A stretch of DNA of 64,000 bases from Massilia sp. BSC265 (GTDB lineage: Bacteria; Pseudomonadota; Gammaproteobacteria; Burkholderiales; Burkholderiaceae_D). Position numbers and translations under genes: made by a program. The stretch covers positions 434,001-498,000 of the forward strand of contig NZ_JPXI01000033.1 in the NCBI RefSeq assembly GCF_000740675.1, written 5' to 3'. Below the pieces are notes generated by a model. That model made no database searches, was not told the origin of the DNA, and saw only the letters and a program-made list of their open reading frames with translations. This document shows, piece by piece, positions 36,613-48,506 of this stretch. Within the stretch, counting starts at the first letter, position 1. Every line of letters starts with the position of its first letter.

Positions 36613-36678
36613 AGTGTACTGCCCTGGTCGTCTTTTGTGAAATTGATTGATGCGATGCTCGTGATTGATTTTAACTAT
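36613..36678 (-). promoter_or_regulatory. ahpC promoter with OxyR-like site
   Basis: On the minus strand a -35 TTCACA (36636-36641) and -10 TACACT (36613-36618) are 17 nt apart. Directly upstream, 36642-36678 matches the OxyR pattern of four ATAG/CTAT-type quarter sites at 7-nt spacing: on the minus strand ATAG, CAAT, ATCG, CAAT. The first is perfect and the rest match 3 of 4. A site abutting the -35 is the classic position for activation by oxidised OxyR. No oxyR gene is in the window. Confidence 0.55.
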
Positions 36679-36823
36679 CAAACAAGCATTGCTCTCCCCT
36701 TTCGAAGGGTAATCACGCCGGCAAGCCGGCGCAATCGTGAAGTGTGGACGAAACGACAGCGTCGTGCAACCCGTGCTTCGATTGAGGAGGATAGAGGAGA
36801 TGTGTTACAGGATGGTTTTCATA

Positions 36824-36934
36824 GCGTGGGCGGGTCTCCCGCCCACGCGGTGATAGTTTGCAGCGAGATCATTCGGTACGGTATTGGAACCGGTAGCGAT
36901 CACCGCGTGGGCGGAGAACCCGCCCACCCTACGA
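36824..36934. repeat. Paired palindromic intergenic repeat, copy 2
   Basis: GCGTGGGCGGG (36824-36834) pairs with CCCGCCCACGC (36838-36848), and GTGGGCGG (36907-36914) pairs with CCGCCCAC (36920-36927), ending in CCACCCTACG. It shares CCCACGCGGTGATAGT and the CCACCCTACG end with copy 1 at 20182, while the central spacer differs. It lies between ahpC and the REC-kinase gene, in an otherwise gene-free stretch of about 376 nt (36570-36945). Confidence 0.75.
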
Positions 36935-36945
36935 TACAGAAAACA

Positions 36946-38160
36946 TCAAACCGTAGTAGCCGCGGCAACCGTCTGCTCGCAGGTCGGCAGAATCAGCGAG
37001 AAGGTCGAGCCCTCCCCCGGCTTGCTGCTCACCCGCAGCTCGCCCCCATGCGAGATCGCCAGCTGGCGCGAGATATACAGCCCGAGGCCCAGCCCCTTCG
37101 GCTCGCCGTTGCGCGCGCCGCGCTCATAGGGTTCGAAGATGCGTTCCAGGTCGCTGGGCGCAATGCCCTTGCCCTCGTCGCGCACGTCGATCCGCACCGT
37201 GTCGCCCGCGTAGTGAACGCTGACTTCGACCGGCTGCCCACCGCCGTAACGCAAGGCATTGGTGAGCAGGTTCACCACCACCTGCTCGATGCGGAACTCG
37301 TCCCAGCAGCCTGCCACCGGCGGATGCGGCTGCAATGACATCTTGCAGCCGGTGGCCGCCGCCTGTAGCGAGAGGTCGCTCACTACCCGCTCGAGCAGGT
37401 CCATCAGCGCTACCGGCCCCGGGCGGATCGACAATTGGCCGCTGCGCATGCGCGAGACGTCGAGCATGTCGTCGATCAGGCGGATCATGGCCTTGATCTG
37501 GCGCTCGTCGCGCTTGATCATGGTCTCGAACTGCTCGGGCTTGATGGCGGCCAGCGTGCCGCGCTTGAGCTGCAGGCTGCGCATCTGCGCTTCCAGGAAC
37601 AGGGTGTTGAGCGGCGTACGCAGCTCGTGCGCCACCAGCGACATGAATTCGTCGCGCATGCGCAGCGAGCGCTGCAGTTCTTCCTGGGTCTGGTTCAGCT
37701 CGCGCAGCAGGGTTTCCTGCTCCTGGCGGCTGCGCTCGAGCGCGGCCATCTGGCGCTGCATCTGGCGGCGCTGCTGGTCGAGCGTGACAAACACGTTGAC
37801 CTTGCTGCGCACCGCATCCGAATCGAGCGGCTTGTAGAGGAAGTCGACCGCGCCCGTCTCGTAGCCCTTGAAGGCGTAGTTCAGCTCACGGCCGGCGGCG
37901 GATACGAACACGATCGGGATGTTGCGCGTGCGTTCCGTGCCACGCATCAGCTCGGCCAGTTCGAAGCCATCCATGCCCGGCATCTGGACGTCGAGGATGG
38001 CGAGCGCGAAGTCGTGTTCGAGCATCAGCGCCAGTGCTTCCTCGCCCGAGGAAGCCTGGTAGACGAGGCGTCCTTCGCCGCGGATCAGGGCGTCGAGCGC
38101 ACGCAGGTTTTCCGGCAGGTCGTCGACGATCAGGAGTTTGCTAGGGTCTTGCGAGCTCAT
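36946..38160 (-). CDS. Response regulator-histidine kinase fusion
   Basis: A 404-residue cytoplasmic protein. An N-terminal receiver domain (about 8-125, D57 in AILDVQMPGMDG, K110 in FLYKP) is joined by a coiled coil (128-165) to a HisKA domain with H178 in SLVAHELRTPLN and an HATPase domain (NLLTNALRYG, DEGKGIAP, GLGLGLYISRQL). The start at ATG 38160 overlaps the CheB stop by 4 nt (ATGA). As last gene of the hybrid kinase-CheR-CheB-REC kinase operon it probably receives phosphate from the hybrid kinase and signals onward through its own kinase. The output is unknown. Confidence 0.92.
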   Translation of the reverse strand: MSSQDPSKLLIVDDLPENLRALDALIRGEGRLVYQASSGEEALALMLEHDFALAILDVQMPGMDGFELAELMRGTERTRNIPIVFVSAAGRELNYAFKGYETGAVDFLYKPLDSDAVRSKVNVFVTLDQQRRQMQRQMAALERSRQEQETLLRELNQTQEELQRSLRMRDEFMSLVAHELRTPLNTLFLEAQMRSLQLKRGTLAAIKPEQFETMIKRDERQIKAMIRLIDDMLDVSRMRSGQLSIRPGPVALMDLLERVVSDLSLQAAATGCKMSLQPHPPVAGCWDEFRIEQVVVNLLTNALRYGGGQPVEVSVHYAGDTVRIDVRDEGKGIAPSDLERIFEPYERGARNGEPKGLGLGLYISRQLAISHGGELRVSSKPGEGSTFSLILPTCEQTVAAATTV

Positions 38161-38774
38161 AGGTTCCTCAGCATGGGAAGCAGTGTCCGGATGCCGGACA
38201 GCGGCAGCACGAGATCGGGGGCGCAGCGGCGGATCGCCTCGATCGGCATGGTACTGGCCTGGGCCTCGCCCGGGTCCTGCACGACGGTCAGCCCGCCGCA
38301 CTCGCGGATGCGGCACATGCCGTCGGCGCCGTCATGGTTGGCGCCGCTCAAGAGGATGCCGGCCAGCCGCGGGCCGTAGGCATCGGCGCTTGACTCCATC
38401 AGCACGTCGATCGCCGGGCGCGCGAACTGCACCGGCGGCTCGCAGCTGAGCGAGAAGCAGCGGTCGCGCTCGATCGACAGATGATAGCCCGATCCCGCAA
38501 AATAGATGACGCCGGGTTCGAGCGGCTCCTTGTCGCGCGCCTCGCGCACCGGCAACGCGGCGCGCAGGTCGAACAGCTCGGCCAGGCGGCTGTCGCGGCC
38601 GGCCGGCACGTGCAGGATGCACACGACGGTGGCGCGGTAGTCGGCCGGAATGCCGGGCAGCAGCTGGAACAGCGCATCGACGCCGCCGGCCGAGCCGCCG
38701 ATGACGACCAGTTCGACGCGGCGCCCGCGCAGGGCCTGGCCGACGTCCGCCGGTGCGCTTAACCGGATGCTCAT
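38157..38774 (-). CDS. cheB: CheB-type methylesterase, stand-alone catalytic domain
   Basis: A 205-residue CheB methylesterase domain without the usual receiver domain. The catalytic Ser lies in VVIGGSAGGVDAL, His in CILHVPAGRD and Asp in SGANHDGADGM. Canonical CheB removes methyl groups from receptor glutamates. Here it is encoded between cheR and a REC-kinase and no chemoreceptor gene is nearby, so its target may be another protein of the same operon or a remote receptor. It overlaps both neighbours by 4 nt (ATGA). Without a receiver domain, its activity is not controlled by direct phosphorylation. Confidence 0.9.
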   Translation of the reverse strand: MSIRLSAPADVGQALRGRRVELVVIGGSAGGVDALFQLLPGIPADYRATVVCILHVPAGRDSRLAELFDLRAALPVREARDKEPLEPGVIYFAGSGYHLSIERDRCFSLSCEPPVQFARPAIDVLMESSADAYGPRLAGILLSGANHDGADGMCRIRECGGLTVVQDPGEAQASTMPIEAIRRCAPDLVLPLSGIRTLLPMLRNL

Positions 38775-39609
38775 GCGGCGCCCTTGCGGTAGATGCGCTC
38801 GCGCCGGGCCAGCACGTCGAAGCGGTCGGCATGGCTGGAGAACTCGATGCTCTCCTTGCTGCCCAGTCCCAAGAAGCCTCGGTAGCACAGCGACTCGTGG
38901 AACAAAGCGAGCACGCGGTCCTGCAGCTTGCGGTTGAAATAGATCAGCACATTGCGGCAGCTGACGAAATGGGTCTCCGAGAACACGCTGTCGGTGGCCA
39001 GGCTGTGGTCGGCGAAGGTCACGTTCTCCACCAATGCGCGGTCGAACAGCGCGCCCTTGTAGGCCGCCGTGTAATAGTCGGAAAAGGCGCGCTTGCCGCC
39101 GGCCTTCTGGTAGTTCTCGGTGTACTGGCGCATGGCGTCGAGCTTGAACACGCCGCGCCGCGCCGCTTCCAGCGATTCCGGGTTGATGTCGGTGGCGTAG
39201 ATGATGGTGCGCTCGAGCAGTCCTTCTTCCTGCAGCAGGATGGCCAGCGAATACACCTCCTCGCCGGTGCTGCAGCCGGCCACCCAGACCTTCAGCGAGG
39301 GATAGGTCTTCAGGAAAGGGACCACGTGCTCGCGCAGCGCCACCCAGTATTCCGGGTCGCGGAACATCTCGGTGACGGGGATGGTCAGGTACTGCAGCAG
39401 CTGGGCGAAGCCGTCCGGCTCGTGCATCACCTTCGCCTGGAGGGCGGACACGGTGACGCATTCCATCTCGCGCATGGCCACCAGGATGCGGCGCTTCTGC
39501 GACGCACCGGTGTAGTCCCTGAAGTCGTAGTTGTACTTCAGGTAGACCGCTTCCATGAGCATCTTGAGCTCGATGTCGAAGTCGTCCGGTTGTTCGGGAA
39601 TCTCCGGGC

Positions 39610-39613
<4 letters not shown>
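38771..39613 (-). CDS. cheR: CheR-type protein-glutamate methyltransferase
   Basis: A 280-residue CheR. The N-terminal helical domain (LKMLMEAVYLKYNYDFRDYT) is followed by the SAM-binding domain (VWVAGCSTGEEVYSLAILL, YATDINPESLEAA, FVSCRNVLIYFNRKLQ). The start is GTG 39613, which has GGAGAGG just upstream and overlaps the hybrid kinase stop by 4 nt (GTGA). An in-frame upstream ATG lies deep inside the kinase gene and is rejected. CheR and CheB in this operon form a methylation pair probably separate from the flagellar chemotaxis genes at 14562-17323. Confidence 0.92.
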
Positions 39614-43092
<3,479 letters not shown>

Positions 43093-43222
43093 GCGCGACA
43101 AATGTTGGGAAAAAAATATCCTAAGTGTAACGCAACCTGTGTTCTTCTCGCACACAATTGGATTGCCTTACTAGCACGACAATTGTCAGTTAAGCAATAA
43201 ATACCCCGATCAGCCGGCCCGG

Positions 43223-43507
43223 AAATGCTCGGCCAGCTGCTGCTCCGGAACTGCCCGGTGAGCGCGCGTGGTCAAGGACTTCAATCACCTTTTCGCGGCG
43301 CTGCTGGCCACCGATCCGCGCACCAAGGGCGGGCAACGGCTGCTGTTCGTGGCTGCGGACGATCCGCCGGCAAAGGCGCAGGTGGCCGGTCTGGCGGGAC
43401 AACTAAGTTATCTCCCGGTGGACCCGGGCGGACTGGCCAAGAGCGGCCGCCTGACCCAGTTCCCGGGCGGGGCGCTTACCGCGATGAACCTGGTGAAATT
43501 CGGCTAA
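43223..43507 (+). pseudogene. C-terminal remnant of NADP-dependent (COG2085) oxidoreductase
   Basis: The frame from GTG 43268 encodes VVKDFNHLFAALLATDPR and continues to GGRLTQFPGG-like and LTAMNLVKFG segments. This matches the C-terminal half of NADPH-dependent F420 reductase-like proteins (typical core: GARVVKAFNHL ... LNLVKF). The N-terminal Rossmann domain is missing. Directly upstream, ELPG is readable in another frame (43247-43258), so a frameshift of about 2 nt separates it from the rest, and further upstream the similarity is lost. It is read as a decayed gene squeezed between the kinase start and the UvrA2 stop. Family assignment is from memory. Confidence 0.6.
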
Positions 43508-46071
43508 GGGAGATGAGCGGCCAGGTAGGGCGCAGTCCTGCTGGCCTTGCAAGCCGCCACCTCGGCCGGCGGCCCGGCGCAGATTACCTGTCCACCCTCG
43601 TCGCCGGCGCCGGGACCGACGTCGATCACCCAGTCGCAGCCGGCCACCACGCGCATGGTGTGCTCGACCACGATCACCGTATTGCCGGCATCGACCAGGC
43701 GGTTGAGCTGCAGCACCAGGCGATCGGCATCGCGCGGATGCAGTCCGGTGGTCGGCTCGTCCAGCACATACAAGGTGTTGCCGCGGCCGGCGCGCTGCAG
43801 CTCGGACGCGAGCTTGATGCGCTGCGCTTCGCCGCCCGAGAGTTCCGTGGCCGGCTGGCCCAGGCGCAGGTAGTCCAGGCCCACTTCAAGCAGCACTTCC
43901 AGCGAGCGCTCCACCAACGGCTCGCCCTCGAAGAAGCCAATCGCCTCGCCCACCGTCATGCCCAGCACCTCGGCGATGTTCCTGCCGCGATAGCGGACCT
44001 CGAGGGTCTTGGCGTTGTAGCGCGCGCCCTCGCAGGTCGGGCATGGCGCATACACGCTGGGCAGGAACAGCAGCTCGACCATGACGAAACCCTCGCCCGC
44101 GCAGTGCTCGCAGCGCCCCTTGGCCACGTTGAAGGAAAAGCGGCCGGCATCGTAGCGGCGCTTCTTCGCATCCGGCGTGGCGGCGAACAGCTTGCGCACC
44201 TGGTCGAACAGGCCGGTGTACGTCGCCAGGTTGGAACGCGGGGTGCGGCCGATCGGCTTCTGGTCGACCCGCACCATGCGCCGGATTCCTTCCATGCCGG
44301 CGACGATGCGGCCTTCGAGCGGCAGGCCGGCTTCCTGTTCCAGGCCGGGTTCTTCGCTTTCCGGAGTGTCGGCCTCGGGAGCGGCCTGGCCGAGGGCGGC
44401 GCCGACCAGTTCGACCAGCACCTGGCTGACCAGGCTCGACTTGCCGGAGCCGGACACGCCGGTCACGGCGCTCAATACACCGAGCGGAAATTCGGCGCTG
44501 ATGCCGTCGAGGTTATTGCGGCGCACGCCCTCCAGGCGCAGCCAGCCGGTCGGTTGGCGCGGCGTGCGCTTTTCCAATGGCGCTTCGTCGAACAGGTAGC
44601 GGCGCGTCTGCGATTCCTTCACCCGCTTCAGGCCGTCGGGTACGCCGCTGTATATCACCTGCCCGCCCTTCTCGCCCGCTTGCGGCCCGACGTCGACGAT
44701 CCAGTCGGCACGCCGGATCACGTCGAGCGCATGCTCGACCACGAACAGCGAGTTGCCGGCGGCCTTCAACTGGGCCAGCGCATCGAGCAGGGCTTCGGTA
44801 TCGGCCGGGTGCAGGCCGGCCGAGGGCTCGTCCAGCACGTAGACCACGCCGAACAGGTTCGAACGCACCTGGGTCGCCAGGCGCAGGCGTTGCAGCTCGC
44901 CCGGCGACAAGGTCGGCGTGCTGCGTTCCAGCGCCAGGTAGCCCAGCCCCAGGTCGAGCAGCACGCCCAGGCGTGCGCACAGGTCCTGGGCGATGCGCCG
45001 GGTGACGATCATCTGTTCGGGATGTTCCCTGGCGCGCGTACTGTCCCTGGCCGCTTCCCCCGCGGCATAAGGCTGCAACAGCTCGCTAAGCCGCGCCAGC
45101 GGCATGCGCGACAGTTCCATGATGTCGATGCCGGCAAAGGTCACCGACAGCGCTTCCCGGCGCAGGCGCTTGCCGCGGCACAGCGGACACTCCGTGCTCA
45201 CCATATAGCGCGCTACGCGCTTCTTCATCGACGCGCTTTCGGTGTTGGCAAAGGTCTGCAGCACGTAGCGGCGCGCGCCGGTGAAGGTACCCTGGTAGCT
45301 CGGCGGGTCCTTGCGCTTCAGTGCCGCTCGCGTTTCCCTAGGTGTGAGGCCGGCGTAGACCGGCACGGTCGGGGTCTCGTCGGTGAACAGGATCCAGTCG
45401 CGGTCTTTCTTGGGCAGATCGCGCCAGGGCGTGTCGACGTCGTAGCCCATGGTGACCAGGATGTCGCGCAGGTTCTGGCCGTGCCAGGCTGGCGGCCAGG
45501 CGGCCACGGCGCGTTCGCGGATGGTGAGCGAGTCGTCAGGCACCATCGACTGCTCGGTCACCTCATACACCCGGCCCAGGCCCGAGCATTCGGGGCAGGC
45601 CCCTTCCGGCGTATTCGGCGAGAAGGACTCGGCGTAGAGCAGCTCCTGCCCCGGCGGATAGTCGCCGGCGCGCGAGTACAGCATGCGCAGGGAATTCGAC
45701 AGCGTGCTGACGCTGCCCACCGAAGAGCGCGCCGTGGGCGAACCGCGCTGCTGCTGCAGGGCCACCGCCGGCGGCAGGCCGTCGATCTCGTCGACCTCGG
45801 GCACCGGCATCTGGTGGAACAGGCGGCGTGCATAGGGCGAGACCGATTCCAGGTAGCGTCGCTGGGCTTCCGCGTACAGGGTGCCGAAGGCGAGCGAGGA
45901 CTTGCCCGAACCGGACACGCCGGTGAACACGACCAGGGCGCCGCGCGGGATGTCGACGTCGACGTCCTTCAGGTTGTGCTCGCGGGCGCCGCGTACCCGG
46001 ACGTAGCCTTCGCGGCTTTCGCCGGCGGCGGGCGGCTCATCACGCTTGTGATGCGTCGGCTTGTGGCGCAT
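43504..46071 (-). CDS. UvrA-like ABC ATPase (UvrA2 type)
   Basis: An 855-residue UvrA paralogue with two ABC ATPase modules, each with Walker A GVSGSGKSSL. It has LSPGELQRLRLA and LSGGEAQRIKLA signatures, and zinc-finger cysteines in CPECSGLGRV, CPLCRGKRL and CEHCAGEGF...CPTC. At 855 residues it is shorter than canonical UvrA (about 940), and the region after the first Walker A is reduced, as in class II UvrA proteins that lack the UvrB-binding domain. Such paralogues are linked to tolerance of DNA-binding drugs and some damage. It is probably not the main excision repair UvrA. It ends within 4 nt of the oxidoreductase remnant on the other strand. Confidence 0.88.
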   Translation of the reverse strand: MRHKPTHHKRDEPPAAGESREGYVRVRGAREHNLKDVDVDIPRGALVVFTGVSGSGKSSLAFGTLYAEAQRRYLESVSPYARRLFHQMPVPEVDEIDGLPPAVALQQQRGSPTARSSVGSVSTLSNSLRMLYSRAGDYPPGQELLYAESFSPNTPEGACPECSGLGRVYEVTEQSMVPDDSLTIRERAVAAWPPAWHGQNLRDILVTMGYDVDTPWRDLPKKDRDWILFTDETPTVPVYAGLTPRETRAALKRKDPPSYQGTFTGARRYVLQTFANTESASMKKRVARYMVSTECPLCRGKRLRREALSVTFAGIDIMELSRMPLARLSELLQPYAAGEAARDSTRAREHPEQMIVTRRIAQDLCARLGVLLDLGLGYLALERSTPTLSPGELQRLRLATQVRSNLFGVVYVLDEPSAGLHPADTEALLDALAQLKAAGNSLFVVEHALDVIRRADWIVDVGPQAGEKGGQVIYSGVPDGLKRVKESQTRRYLFDEAPLEKRTPRQPTGWLRLEGVRRNNLDGISAEFPLGVLSAVTGVSGSGKSSLVSQVLVELVGAALGQAAPEADTPESEEPGLEQEAGLPLEGRIVAGMEGIRRMVRVDQKPIGRTPRSNLATYTGLFDQVRKLFAATPDAKKRRYDAGRFSFNVAKGRCEHCAGEGFVMVELLFLPSVYAPCPTCEGARYNAKTLEVRYRGRNIAEVLGMTVGEAIGFFEGEPLVERSLEVLLEVGLDYLRLGQPATELSGGEAQRIKLASELQRAGRGNTLYVLDEPTTGLHPRDADRLVLQLNRLVDAGNTVIVVEHTMRVVAGCDWVIDVGPGAGDEGGQVICAGPPAEVAACKASRTAPYLAAHLP

Positions 46072-46147
46072 GGATTCCCCGGCATCGTGAGTTCGATGCC
46101 GTATTTCATCCTACATAAAAGAAATTGACCGTGCGTTCCCCAACAGT

Positions 46148-47395
46148 TCAGCCGAAGAGGGACGCCAGCCGTTCGCACAAGGGTCCCAGGTCGGCGGGTC
46201 CGCATTGCGCAGCGACATTGCGGCAGGCATCGTCGACAGCTTTATTTCCGACAACTTCTGCCAAGCGCTTTTCCAGGCGCCGGGCCGTCAGGCGGGCGGC
46301 GCGCACGCTGCCGCCGACGCCCAGCCTGCCGACCCGCGCCGCGTTGTCGAACTGGTCGTGCGCCAACGGCACCACCACTTGCGGCGTGCCGGCGCGCAAG
46401 GCTTCGGCCGTGGTGCCGATGCCGCCATGGTGCACCAGCCCGGCCACGTGCGGCAGAAGAGCGCGTAGCGGCACGTAGTCCTGCCACAGCACCGGTGTCG
46501 GCAGATGGGCAGGCAACTGCGCGCGGTGCGGCGTCAACAGGATGGCCCGCAGGCCGCGCCGCGCGCAGGCGTCGAGCGCGCAGCGAAAATAGTAGGCCGC
46601 CTGGCAGTTGCCGGTGCCGGGCGTGAACACCACCGGCTTCGCGCCCGCCTCCAGGAAGCGCGCCACTTCGGGCGACAGCTCGGCCTGGGGCATTGGATCG
46701 TACAGCGGAAAGCCGGTGCGTACCAGGGGCTGGGGCCAATCCGGCTGGGTGGGCGCGAACCATTCCGGGAACAGGGTCACCGACAGGTCGGGCACCTTCA
46801 CGATGGTATCGATCAGGTCGGACACCGGCGCCAGTCCCTCGGCGGCACGCGCCGCATTCACATCCGGCAGCGCCACCGGATTGATCAGGGCTTCGCCCAG
46901 CCGCCGCCACAGCCAGCGGCGCGCGCCCAGCGGCACCCAGTGCGGCACCGGCCAGGGTCCGAGCAGCAGCGGGTCATGCACGGTCGGCAGGTTCGAGGGC
47001 GCCAGGTAGGCCGCCGCCACTTTCAGGCCGGGGCGGCGCACGCGGCACAGGTCCGCTTCCGGCAGGGCCAGCGGATGCACCAGCAGCACGATGCGTTCGC
47101 TATGCGGCAGCGCGGCCACGAAGGCCGGCACCTGCGCCATGGCCGGACGGGTAGCGCGCCAGACCACGGCCAGACCGCGCGTCGGGTGCCACAGGTCGGG
47201 ATGGTCGAGCACCGCTTCGTCGGCCGGCAGGCCATGGAAGGCCAGGCCGGTCGGCTCCACGAAGGGCGCATGCTGCACGGGGCCGAGCATCGTTACCCGG
47301 TACCCTGCATCGCGCAGCGCCAGCGCCATGCGCATGAAGGGAAACAGGTCACCGGCCGAGCCGATGGTGACGACGAGGAAGTGCAACTGCGGCAT
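46148..47395 (-). CDS. Glycosyltransferase of the UGT/RhlB type
   Basis: A 415-residue GT-B glycosyltransferase. The N-terminal start LHFLVVTIGSAGDLFPFMRM is typical of the UDP/TDP-sugar family. The C-terminal nucleotide-sugar site has VVFTPGTGN, PHVAGLVHHGGIGTTAEALR and GTPQVVVPLAHDQFDNA. Family members include rhamnosyltransferase RhlB and macrolide or flavonoid glycosyltransferases; the acceptor here cannot be predicted. It stands between UvrA2 (76 nt) and the PPOX gene (18 nt), all on the minus strand, but the products show no obvious common pathway. Confidence 0.88.
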   Translation of the reverse strand: MPQLHFLVVTIGSAGDLFPFMRMALALRDAGYRVTMLGPVQHAPFVEPTGLAFHGLPADEAVLDHPDLWHPTRGLAVVWRATRPAMAQVPAFVAALPHSERIVLLVHPLALPEADLCRVRRPGLKVAAAYLAPSNLPTVHDPLLLGPWPVPHWVPLGARRWLWRRLGEALINPVALPDVNAARAAEGLAPVSDLIDTIVKVPDLSVTLFPEWFAPTQPDWPQPLVRTGFPLYDPMPQAELSPEVARFLEAGAKPVVFTPGTGNCQAAYYFRCALDACARRGLRAILLTPHRAQLPAHLPTPVLWQDYVPLRALLPHVAGLVHHGGIGTTAEALRAGTPQVVVPLAHDQFDNAARVGRLGVGGSVRAARLTARRLEKRLAEVVGNKAVDDACRNVAAQCGPADLGPLCERLASLFG

Positions 47396-47413
47396 CGTTC
47401 AGGGTCCGGGCCG

Positions 47414-47950
47414 TCAGAAACTGAGCCTACCCTCGACCGAATCGTCGAGCGTCTTGCCGATCACGGCACCGACCACCACCTTGGCGCCGGAGACCACATC
47501 CCCATGCTTGTTGTCCCAGTAGTAGCCCTGGCGCGGGATCACGCGGATGGCGGTGATGCGAGGGTCATCCTCGCCTTCTGTGAACCAGGTCTTGAGCATG
47601 AAGTTCCACAATTCCTTGATGCGCCGGCGGTCGGTGAGGACCTCGGCATAGCCGTCGAGCTCCAGGAAGCCGGAATGCGCGCCCTGCTGGAAATACAGTT
47701 TCACGGCGGGGTGTGCCGCCAGTTCCGCATTCTTGTGGCTGTCGCTGGCGCTCAGGAACCAGAGCTGGCCGGCATCGTCCACTTCGCGCACGCTCATCGG
47801 GCGCACGCCCCGGTTCGGCCCGATGCCGCCCTGGGTGACAAAGAAGCAGCTGTCGGCATCCTTCGCCATGTCCTTGAGGCGCTGCATGGCTTCCTGGCCG
47901 CTGAGGTCCTTACGGTTCTGTTCCGGCTGGTTGCGGTTGATCGAATCCAC
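47414..47950 (-). CDS. Pyridoxamine 5'-phosphate oxidase-like general stress protein
   Basis: A PPOX split-barrel flavin-binding fold of the general stress protein 26 type (COG3871). The start was set at GTG 47950 (coding MDSINRNQPEQNR), because GGAG lies 6 nt upstream; an in-frame start at 48112 would overlap the MarR gene. The 178 residues include GVRPMSVREVDDAGQLWFLS and HPAVKLYFQQGAHSGFLELDG pieces and end EGRLSF. These proteins bind FMN or related cofactors; the substrate is unknown. It may be cotranscribed with the downstream glycosyltransferase. Confidence 0.88.
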   Translation of the reverse strand: MDSINRNQPEQNRKDLSGQEAMQRLKDMAKDADSCFFVTQGGIGPNRGVRPMSVREVDDAGQLWFLSASDSHKNAELAAHPAVKLYFQQGAHSGFLELDGYAEVLTDRRRIKELWNFMLKTWFTEGEDDPRITAIRVIPRQGYYWDNKHGDVVSGAKVVVGAVIGKTLDDSVEGRLSF

Positions 47951-48053
47951 GGGAATCTCCAGCAGCTTGTCGGATGTGACGACTCTACCAGCGCTCTGCC
48001 TGCCGGTATGTGGGCGGACGTACACTGGAAGTCGACACCCGCCACAAGCTGGG

Positions 48054-48506
48054 TCAATCCCGGGGCGGGCACGGCTCCAGTGCCGCCGCCTGGGACAGCC
48101 AGCGCGCGACAAGCTGCAGCTCGTCCGGGGTGAAACCTTCGGTCAGCCGCGCATTCAGTTCGAGCAGCACCTCCCCTGCGCGTTCACCGGCATCCCGGCC
48201 GGCGCCGGTCATCTGGAGGCGGGTCAGGCGCGCATCGCGCGCATCGGCGACGCGTTCGACCATGCCGGCCGCCTGCATGCGCTTGGACAGGTTGGTGACG
48301 GCGGCCGGCGCCACGCCCAGTTCGGCGGCGATTTCGCCGACTGCCGCATCGCCGCGCGCCTGCAGCACGAACAGCAGGCCGACCTGGGCCGCGCTGATCC
48401 CTTCCCAGGATTCGGGCCGCGCCTCGATCCAGCGCTGCAGCGCGCGCTGAGCACGGTTCAGCAGATGAACAAAACGAGGCCGCGTCGCTGACTTAGCCTG
48501 CTGCAT
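48054..48506 (-). CDS. MarR-family transcriptional regulator
   Basis: A 150-residue winged-helix protein. The dimerisation helices flank a DNA-binding core (ISAAQVGLLFVLQARGD, VGEIAAELGVAPAAVTNLSK, the wing DARDARLTRLQMT). MarR proteins usually repress their own operon and release on binding small aromatic or reactive ligands. It overlaps the 3' end of the hydrolase gene by 14 nt, so the two are cotranscribed. A perfect palindrome at the promoter of this operon (49396-49411) is the likely binding site. Confidence 0.93.
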   Translation of the reverse strand: MQQAKSATRPRFVHLLNRAQRALQRWIEARPESWEGISAAQVGLLFVLQARGDAAVGEIAAELGVAPAAVTNLSKRMQAAGMVERVADARDARLTRLQMTGAGRDAGERAGEVLLELNARLTEGFTPDELQLVARWLSQAAALEPCPPRD

